Part shown: positions 1 to 4,469 of the stretch, in pieces
Numbering within the stretch: position 1 is the stretch's first letter
How the letters are laid out: every line of letters starts with the position of its first letter
Made by a program: the position numbers and the translations under genes
Origin: CAYYMD01 sp964480425
GTDB taxonomy: Bacteria > Planctomycetota > Phycisphaerae > SM23-33
DNA: 5,760 nt
NCBI GenBank assembly: GCA_964480425.1
Contig: CAYZPY010000153.1
Location: 1 to 5,760 of the forward strand
Reading direction: 5' to 3'
The notes under the pieces: model-generated
Seen by the model: the letters and a program-made list of their open reading frames with translations, nothing else
What the model was told of the DNA's origin: nothing
Databases searched by the model: none

Positions 1-1
1 A

Positions 2-1216
2 ATCGCCCGGCGCCCGCTGACGGGCGCCGGGGCGGGCGATTTTCACTCGGCGTATCTCCGCCATCGTCGCCCCGCCGCCGAAGAGGCAGTCAAGTCGCCG
101 CACAATTTCGTGATTGAACCGGCGGCCAAGTTCGGCCTGGTGGGCGGGGCGTTCTTTATAGGCATACTGGCGTGGGTGCTGTATGGCGCGTGGATAGGGG
201 CATGGTCGGGCGACGAGGCGCCCGCCGGGGCGCAGCGTGCGCCTTTGATTTTGGCGGCGGGCGTGCCCGTCGCGGCGGTGATACTTTGCAGGACGATTTT
301 CGCCGGCGCGGGCGAATCCGCCGCCGTCTTCGTGCTCGAAGCGCTGCTGCCGGCGTGCGTGCTGGGCGCCGCGGCGGTTATCTTGCGATGGCGCGGCGGT
401 GCGGAGGTCGGGGCAAACGACGGAATCGTCCGCCTCGGGCTGCTTTGCGGGCTGGGCGGATTCCTGCTTCACAACTTCGTGACCTTCAGTCTGTTCGTGC
501 CGGCGTCGGCGATGGTCTTCTGGACAGTCGCCGGCGCGCTGGCGGGGCGTCGTCCGGCGACCGCAGGCGAGCAGGGGCGGCGAAAACCACCGGTGCGATG
601 GCTCACCGCCGGCGCGTCCGTCGCATGCGTCGGGGCGGCGGTGGCGCTTCTGTGGTGGCCGGTGTTCGCAAGAACACGATGCACCGACGCCGCCATAGAG
701 CACATTATCCGCCACCGCCCGCAAAAGGCCCTGGCGGCGTTGCAGCAGGCCGCACAACATGACCCGCTTGACCCGCATGCCGCCGTGAAAACCGCTCGTC
801 TTGCGGAAGCCCTTTGGGCGGAACGGAGCGCGGACAATCAACCCGACGCGGGGTTGCTCTCAGACGCCTACCGCTGGTCGCTGGAGGCGATTCGCCGGAA
901 CAGGTGGAGTTCCTCGAACCACCGACTGGCCGGGCAGATAGCCGAGCGACTGTCCGACGTGGCAAACGACGAATCCGCATGGCGCATGCGCGCCGTCGAG
1001 CATTACTCCCGGGCGGTCCGCCTGGACCCGCAGAACATGCGCCTGCGGATGGACTACGCGACGGTGCTGCTCAAGACCGACCTCTACGACAAATGCCTGC
1101 TCCAATTGCGGGCGGTGGAGCGGATTAACGACAGCAGGTTCGCCGAGAGCATGTCGCGCCTCACCGACGATGAGATAGAGAAAATCAAGAAAATGAGACG
1201 TCGCGCGGGCGGATGA
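2..1216 (+). CDS. O-antigen ligase-like membrane protein with C-terminal TPR region (5' end missing)
   Basis: The frame is open from the first complete codon at base 2 to TGA at 1214-1216, so the gene starts left of the window; GTG at 110 is unlikely to be the true start because family-like sequence precedes it. Numbering from base 2, residues 8-14 read GAGAGDF and 32-36 SPHNF, followed by a membrane segment. This matches the conserved end of the large periplasmic loop of O-antigen ligase/polymerase (Wzy/WaaL-type) proteins, with His34 in the position of their conserved histidine. Hydrophobic segments lie near 44-68, 81-101, 108-128, 143-159, 162-182 and 200-221. A soluble tail follows, with TPR-like helices near 233-260 and 331-369 (AVEHYSRAVRLDPQN). 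By family, such proteins join or polymerise lipid-linked glycans at the inner membrane. The actual substrate cannot be read here; bicarbonate-transporter-like or other Wzy-fold roles remain possible. Confidence 0.72.
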   Translation: MARRPLTGAGAGDFHSAYLRHRRPAAEEAVKSPHNFVIEPAAKFGLVGGAFFIGILAWVLYGAWIGAWSGDEAPAGAQRAPLILAAGVPVAAVILCRTIFAGAGESAAVFVLEALLPACVLGAAAVILRWRGGAEVGANDGIVRLGLLCGLGGFLLHNFVTFSLFVPASAMVFWTVAGALAGRRPATAGEQGRRKPPVRWLTAGASVACVGAAVALLWWPVFARTRCTDAAIEHIIRHRPQKALAALQQAAQHDPLDPHAAVKTARLAEALWAERSADNQPDAGLLSDAYRWSLEAIRRNRWSSSNHRLAGQIAERLSDVANDESAWRMRAVEHYSRAVRLDPQNMRLRMDYATVLLKTDLYDKCLLQLRAVERINDSRFAESMSRLTDDEIEKIKKMRRRAGG

Positions 1217-1227
1217 TAACATACATC

Positions 1228-1253
1228 CGCGGCGGCGTGGGAACGCCGCCGCG
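1228..1253. terminator. Hairpin between convergent genes, probable bidirectional terminator
   Basis: A perfect 11-bp stem pairs 1228-1238 with 1243-1253 around a four-base loop (GGGA on the plus strand). It lies in the 47-bp gap between the stop codons of the plus-strand ligase gene and the minus-strand lipoprotein gene. The stem is almost all G/C. Neither side has a clean T-run (GCTATCTTCGTTT on plus, GATGTATGTTAT on minus), so termination efficiency is uncertain. The position is typical for a shared terminator of converging genes. Confidence 0.6.
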
Positions 1254-1263
1254 CTATCTTCGT

Positions 1264-2313
1264 TTATTGCTTCGGCGGCAAAATTGAGAACTTGTGCTCC
1301 ATGGTCACTTCCTGTCCGCTGTGGAATCGCGCCACGTACTGGCCTGTCCCCCCCGCCTCGGCGAGTTCTTTGGGACTGAAGTCGAAACCGTATCCCTCCG
1401 GCGAGAAGTTCCGCTTCCAGAGGATTTCCCTGGACACCAGCGGCGCCTCGGCGTTCAGGCGGGAGATGGTTATCCTAAACGGGTTGCGGTCGCAGATTCT
1501 CGGCAGCTTCACGACGATGAACATTTTTTCGTCGTCGGGCGAGAACTCGTCGCTGTAAATCCACTGGTCGTGCTGGCGGGCGGCGGCGGTTTTGAAATCG
1601 TCGCGCGGATTGACCTTTATCTGTTTTCGGACCACTGCGAAGTGCTCGGTCAGCTGCGATATTACGTGGTCAGTGGCGCGCGACAGGCAGGCGTGCGAGT
1701 CTATCGGGGACGGGGAGCCCTGCGCCCAGGCGTGACCCCTTGCCGGGGACGGCGTGCTGTATATGGTCTGCCCGTCGGAAACGCGTATAAGCGAGGCGGT
1801 AACGTCCACGTTGGCCTCGTTGCGTGTGAAGACGTATATCCTGTACCCGTCGAACACGCGACCCTTGTTCTTGACGTAGCGGTACTTCGGCTCCTGGCGG
1901 CGCTGCGACTGGCTCGTGGCCGAGAACGTCGTCACCGTGCCGGTGATTATCGCCTGGACCCTGTCCAGCGCGCGTATTTTCGTCACGGCGTCCTGTTGCG
2001 AGCCGAACGCCAGTTTCAGGTCGCGCTGCTCCAGCAGTGGCGCAAGGTCGTTGCGGTTGAGCACTTCGTACGTGCCGTTGGCGGCCAGCGTTGCCGCCAG
2101 ACGATCGGCGATGAGTTGACCGGCGGTGCTACTGGACGTGCTGTTGCGGAACGGAACCACCGCAACGGACTTCAAATCCGGCGTCCAGAACGACGGGTAC
2201 CTGGTAATCCATATCTTCTTGCTGCACCCGCCGCAAATCGCTGCAAACGCCGACAGGAGCAGCAGCCACGCGCCGCCGCGCCGGAAAATTTCCGACTTAC
2301 GATAAAAGGTCAT
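1264..2313 (-). CDS. Predicted lipoprotein with CsgG/TolB-N-like domain, downstream copy of a tandem pair
   Basis: This 349-residue protein has a charged N-terminus, a hydrophobic stretch at 15-26 and a lipobox-like end with Cys30 (CGGC, then SKK), so it is probably an envelope lipoprotein; Cys at -3 is unusual. Residues 48-60 (SVAVVPFRNST), 67-95 (LIADRLAATLAANGTYEVLNRND) and 121-128 (AIITGTVT) give the strand-helix-strand pattern of the CsgG/TolB-N-terminal/LpoB-type fold. In known members this fold builds secretion pores or activates envelope enzymes. Residues about 230-349 form a beta-rich domain I do not recognise; Cys209 and Cys274 are shared with the paralogue at 2516-3607. ATG at 2313 is preceded by GGAGGTG at good spacing. 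The two proteins align from the lipobox to the C-terminus with one main indel. The specific function is unknown; the fold assignment is by motif reading only. Confidence 0.8.
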   Translation of the reverse strand: MTFYRKSEIFRRGGAWLLLLSAFAAICGGCSKKIWITRYPSFWTPDLKSVAVVPFRNSTSSSTAGQLIADRLAATLAANGTYEVLNRNDLAPLLEQRDLKLAFGSQQDAVTKIRALDRVQAIITGTVTTFSATSQSQRRQEPKYRYVKNKGRVFDGYRIYVFTRNEANVDVTASLIRVSDGQTIYSTPSPARGHAWAQGSPSPIDSHACLSRATDHVISQLTEHFAVVRKQIKVNPRDDFKTAAARQHDQWIYSDEFSPDDEKMFIVVKLPRICDRNPFRITISRLNAEAPLVSREILWKRNFSPEGYGFDFSPKELAEAGGTGQYVARFHSGQEVTMEHKFSILPPKQ

Positions 2314-2317
2314 TTCT

Positions 2318-2324
2318 CACCTCC
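2318..2324 (-). promoter_or_regulatory. Shine-Dalgarno site of the downstream lipoprotein gene
   Basis: The minus strand reads GGAGGTG, with GGAGG ending six bases before the ATG at 2313. This is a near-perfect match to the anti-Shine-Dalgarno sequence and fixes the start codon. Confidence 0.8.
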
Positions 2325-2342
2325 ACCTTACGGGACTGACAC

Positions 2343-2371
2343 ACAATACAAACCAGCCAAACGCGCGGCAA
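2343..2371 (-). promoter_or_regulatory. Promoter candidate for the downstream lipoprotein gene
   Basis: On the minus strand, TTGCCG (2371-2366) and TATTGT (2348-2343) are separated by exactly 17 bases; each matches four of six consensus positions of sigma-70-type boxes. Directly upstream, 2372-2396 is A/T-rich in otherwise G/C-rich DNA and could act as an UP element. Transcription would start near 2336, giving a leader of about 23 bases that contains the Shine-Dalgarno site. This would let the second lipoprotein be expressed independently of the first. Confidence 0.4.
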
Positions 2372-2424
2372 TATCTAAAATTTCGAGATTTGATTACGCG
2401 CGGTGTCATGGTGTATACGCGCGG
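2361..2424. repeat. Three direct copies of ACGCGCGG upstream of the lipoprotein gene
   Basis: The plus strand has ACGCGCGG at 2361-2368, 2396-2403 and 2417-2424; the last two extend to TACGCGCGG and are 21 bases apart, about two helical turns. The first copy overlaps the proposed -35 box at 2366-2371. The arrangement resembles binding sites for a regulator, but CG-rich words can recur by chance in this composition. Confidence 0.35.
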
Positions 2425-2463
2425 CGGCGTCATTACTCGCCCCATAGACCGGCAGTGTGAGCG

Positions 2464-2499
2464 GCAACGTCCCGCCTCATTACGGCGGGACGGAGTTGC
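2464..2499 (-). terminator. Strong hairpin after the upstream lipoprotein gene
   Basis: GTCCCGCC (2469-2476) pairs with GGCGGGAC (2484-2491) around a seven-base loop. The stem continues with GCAAC (2464-2468) and GTTGC (2495-2499) across a three-base bulge, giving 13 pairs. It begins 16 bases after the stop codon of the upstream lipoprotein gene. No T-run follows on the minus strand, so it may be a weak terminator or a 3'-end stabilising structure that separates expression of the two paralogues. Confidence 0.5.
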
Positions 2500-2515
2500 T
2501 CGTGAAAACTGCCAT

Positions 2516-3607
2516 TTAATCCGGCGGTTCAATTTCGAACTCGCGGGTCATCTGCACACCCTCCTCGGAGTGGAAGCGGGCTATGTATTTTCCGGCCCCG
2601 CCCTGGTCGAAAATCTCCGAGGGGCTGAATTTGAACTCCTGTCCGGCGGGCTTAAAACTGCGCTGCCAGAGGATTTCCTTTTCGACCAGCGGTTCTTCGT
2701 TGCCGGCGCGGGAGATGGTGATCTTAAACCTGTTCCGGGCGCAGATTTTGGGCAGGCGGACGATAACGAACATCTTTGCGGAGTCGTGGTCGAATTCGTC
2801 GCTGTAAATCCACTGCTCGTTACTTTGTCCCGCGGCGGTCCTGAAGTCCTCGTGCGGGTTTATCTCTATTTCCCTGCGGACCACCGCGAACTGCTCGGTT
2901 AGTTTTTCTATTAATTTTCCGGTCGCCCTGGAAAGGCACGCGTGCGGGTCGCAGTCCGGCGGGGCGCCTTTCGAGACGTGCCGCCCGGTGACCGCCGACG
3001 GCGTGGAGTATATCGTCTGTCCGTCTTCCAGGCGTATCAGCGACGCCGTGGCGCCGACGTTGGCCTCGTTGCGCGTGTAAACGTAGATGCTGTACCCGTA
3101 GGAAGTGTAAGCGTGATGCCCGTGATAACCGTGGAGCCCGTGTAAACCGTGACGGCCGTAATAGGGGTAGTACGTGTAATACGGCTCGTGGCGCAGTTCC
3201 GAATGCGTGTTGGCGGAAAATACCGTCACCGTCCCGGTGATTACCGCATGGGCCATGTTCACAGAGCGTATCTTATCCAGCGTGTCCTTCCGCGAGATGA
3301 AGTTCACCTTCTCGTCGCGCTTCTGGAGCAACTGCTCGATGTCGTTGCGGTTGAAGACCTTGTACGTGCCGTTGGCCGACAGAGAGGCCGCCAGGCGGTC
3401 GGCGATATATTTGCCGACGTCCTTGTGCTCGGTTCTGTTTTCAAACGGGACCACGGCCACGGACTTCAAATCCGGCGACCAGAACGGCGGATACTTGTTG
3501 ATCCACATTTTTTTGGAGCATCCGGTCGCGACGGCGGGCAGTATCGCCAGAACCAACAGCGACAGTTTCCTGAGCAAAGACGATTTCGACGTGCCTTTTC
3601 TAATCAT
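2516..3607 (-). CDS. Predicted lipoprotein with CsgG/TolB-N-like domain and His/Gly-rich loop, upstream copy of a tandem pair
   Basis: This 363-residue protein starts with a basic N-terminus, a hydrophobic stretch (14-27) and a lipobox ending in ATGC (Cys30), so it is a probable lipoprotein. SVAVVPFENRT (49-59), the helix at 66-80 followed by YKVFNRND, and AVITGTVTVF (121-130) match the CsgG/TolB-N/LpoB-like fold. Unlike its paralogue it carries an insertion near 151-166, HG-L-HG-L-HG-Y-HG-HH, flanked by many tyrosines (143-177), which looks able to bind metal. The C-terminal part (about 245-363) is a beta-rich domain I cannot name; Cys224 and Cys289 align with cysteines of the paralogue. GGAGGT lies seven bases before the ATG. 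In the N-terminal block after the lipobox, roughly 60% of residues match the paralogue by eye. The role could be in envelope secretion or assembly by analogy with the fold, but no partner gene here proves it. Confidence 0.8.
   Translation of the reverse strand: MIRKGTSKSSLLRKLSLLVLAILPAVATGCSKKMWINKYPPFWSPDLKSVAVVPFENRTEHKDVGKYIADRLAASLSANGTYKVFNRNDIEQLLQKRDEKVNFISRKDTLDKIRSVNMAHAVITGTVTVFSANTHSELRHEPYYTYYPYYGRHGLHGLHGYHGHHAYTSYGYSIYVYTRNEANVGATASLIRLEDGQTIYSTPSAVTGRHVSKGAPPDCDPHACLSRATGKLIEKLTEQFAVVRREIEINPHEDFRTAAGQSNEQWIYSDEFDHDSAKMFVIVRLPKICARNRFKITISRAGNEEPLVEKEILWQRSFKPAGQEFKFSPSEIFDQGGAGKYIARFHSEEGVQMTREFEIEPPD
3110..3157 (-). repeat. Nine-base in-frame repeats encoding His-Gly-X
   Basis: On the minus strand, units of the form CAC GGN NNN recur about four times in a row, encoding HGL, HGL, HGY and HGH inside the upstream lipoprotein. 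The downstream paralogue lacks this stretch, which accounts for a 15-residue length difference at this point. Nine-base units of this kind can expand or contract in frame. Confidence 0.7.
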
Positions 3608-3613
3608 TTTTCG

Positions 3614-3619
3614 ACCTCC
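3614..3619 (-). promoter_or_regulatory. Shine-Dalgarno site of the upstream lipoprotein gene
   Basis: The minus strand reads GGAGGT, with GGAGG seven bases before the ATG at 3607. It confirms that start codon and matches the arrangement in the paralogue. Confidence 0.8.
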
Positions 3620-3676
3620 ACACAGTTATTACTTCTGTATTACATGGTACGTAGGCGCAAGCGTCGATATCCGTTA

Positions 3677-3682
3677 ATTATA
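3677..3682 (-). promoter_or_regulatory. Possible -10 box for the upstream lipoprotein gene
   Basis: The minus strand has a perfect TATAAT inside an A/T-rich patch (3674-3694). The best -35 partner is CGGACA at 3707-3702, but the spacer is 19 bases, longer than usual, so the pairing is doubtful. Transcription from here would give a leader of about 60 bases before the Shine-Dalgarno-preceded ATG at 3607. It is the only full -10 match noticed upstream of this gene. Confidence 0.3.
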
Positions 3683-3855
3683 GATTAAATCAAATGCGAG
3701 GTGTCCGTCCCCCCCCCGCCGCCTCCAGTTAGCGGGTGTTTTTTGCGTCAGGGTCGGCGGTGAGCAAATATTTCTGTCGGCGGCCCGCCGCGCCATCCGT
3801 GAATTCCTGATAAATCCGCTCTCTGTGTCCTCTGCGGCTATGTGGCGACCAAACT
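3683..3855. other. Intergenic region with C9 run and a CAGAGGACACAGAGAG-type motif
   Basis: This stretch follows the trpG/pabA stop codon and holds no convincing gene. It contains a run of nine C at 3709-3717, a T6 run near 3739-3744, a short hairpin (CGGCG/CGCCG, 3778-3790) and, at 3816-3837, a purine-rich minus-strand motif (CAGAGGACACAGAGAG with CCGC/GCGG ends). From memory, similar CACAGAGGACACAGAG-like words are common in noncoding DNA of Planctomycetota and other environmental genomes; their role is unknown. A 61-codon open frame across it (3674-3859, minus) is judged spurious. Confidence 0.5.
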
Positions 3856-4428
3856 TCACAATTTGAGGAAATTCGCCAGCAGCCTGTGCCCCACGTCGGT
3901 GAGGAAACTCTCGGGGTGAAACTGCACGCCCTCGGTGGGATGGGTCTTTGAGCGGATGCCCATCAGTTCTTCCCTATCGACGGTCCATGCGGTCTGGATG
4001 AAATCCTCGTCCATCCCGTCGGGTTCGACTATCAGACTGTGATACCTCGTGGCCGTGAAGGGATTGGGCAGGTCTCTGAAGATGGTCTTTCCGTCGTGTC
4101 GGATGTCGCTGGTTTTCCCGTGCATGAGGCGATCGGCGCGGATTATCTTGGCCCCGAACGCCTGCGCGATGCACTGGTGCCCCAGGCACACGCCCAGTAT
4201 GGGGATTTTTCCGTGGAAGTGCCGGGCGAAGTCGCATGAGTTACCGGCCTCGTTCGGCGTGCACGGACCCGGCGAGATGATCAGGTGCGTGGGTTTGCAC
4301 CGGTCCTCGGCATCGGCGGGGGCAATCACGTCGTTGCGATAGACGCGAATGTCCGTCCGGCCCAGTTCGCCTATCCGCTGGACCAGGTTGTAGGTGAAAC
4401 TGTCGTAGTTGTCGATGATTAGAATCAT
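3856..4428 (-). CDS. trpG: Class I glutamine amidotransferase subunit of anthranilate or aminodeoxychorismate synthase (TrpG/PabA)
   Basis: The 190-residue protein has the full length of the TrpG/PabA family. It starts with the typical MILIIDNYDSFTYNL, has the oxyanion-strand motif SPGPCTPNEAG (52-62), the nucleophile elbow GVCLGHQ with Cys81, the MHGKTS motif (102-107), and the HPES motif with His171 and Glu173 completing the triad. It would hydrolyse glutamine and pass ammonia to a TrpE- or PabB-type partner that acts on chorismate, in the cytoplasm. No trpE, trpD or pabB is visible in the window, so tryptophan and folate roles cannot be separated; a single dual-purpose subunit is possible, and the symbol could equally be pabA. 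The gene follows dacB by 37 bases. No Shine-Dalgarno site is seen, and a strong promoter ends 12 bases before the ATG. Confidence 0.93.
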   Translation of the reverse strand: MILIIDNYDSFTYNLVQRIGELGRTDIRVYRNDVIAPADAEDRCKPTHLIISPGPCTPNEAGNSCDFARHFHGKIPILGVCLGHQCIAQAFGAKIIRADRLMHGKTSDIRHDGKTIFRDLPNPFTATRYHSLIVEPDGMDEDFIQTAWTVDREELMGIRSKTHPTEGVQFHPESFLTDVGHRLLANFLKL

Positions 4429-4440
4429 TGTTTACGCTGC

Positions 4441-4469
4441 ATGATATCGCAGCGGCGGCGATATATCAA
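4441..4469 (-). promoter_or_regulatory. Near-consensus sigma-70-type promoter of trpG/pabA overlapping the dacB stop codon
   Basis: The minus strand reads TTGATA (4469-4464), a 17-base spacer, then TATCAT (4446-4441): five of six matches in both boxes at ideal spacing. The -35 box contains part of the dacB stop codon (4468-4466). Only 12 bases separate the -10 box from the ATG at 4428, so transcription would begin about 5-7 bases before it, consistent with the lack of a Shine-Dalgarno site. A 7-bp inverted repeat (ATATCGC 4444-4450, GCGATAT 4458-4464) fills the space between the boxes and could be an operator. Confidence 0.6.

Noticed and set aside
172..762. Second plus-strand frame inside the ligase gene
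   Set aside because: It is extremely Arg/Gly/Ala-rich, typical of an off-frame reading of GC-rich coding DNA, while the other frame shows membrane segments and a family motif.
1294..2460. Long plus-strand open frame opposite the downstream lipoprotein gene
   Set aside because: It is antisense to a gene with a lipobox, Shine-Dalgarno site and paralogue. Its translation is Arg/Val/Gly-rich with no recognisable domain, as expected for a shadow frame in GC-rich DNA.
3149..3688. Plus-strand open frame opposite the upstream lipoprotein gene
   Set aside because: Its translation is dominated by Val, Arg and Gly and mirrors the conserved minus-strand gene; no start signal was seen.
3778..3790. CGGCG/CGCCG hairpin as a terminator for trpG/pabA
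   Set aside because: The stem has only five pairs with a three-base loop and is followed on the minus strand by ACAGAAATATTTG rather than a T-run; too weak to call.
3674..3859. Minus-strand 61-codon frame whose GTG overlaps the trpG/pabA stop codon
   Set aside because: The overlap hints at translational coupling, but there is no Shine-Dalgarno site. The frame crosses the noncoding-type CAGAGGACACAGAG motif, the C9 run and the possible promoter, and the peptide has low complexity and no family features.
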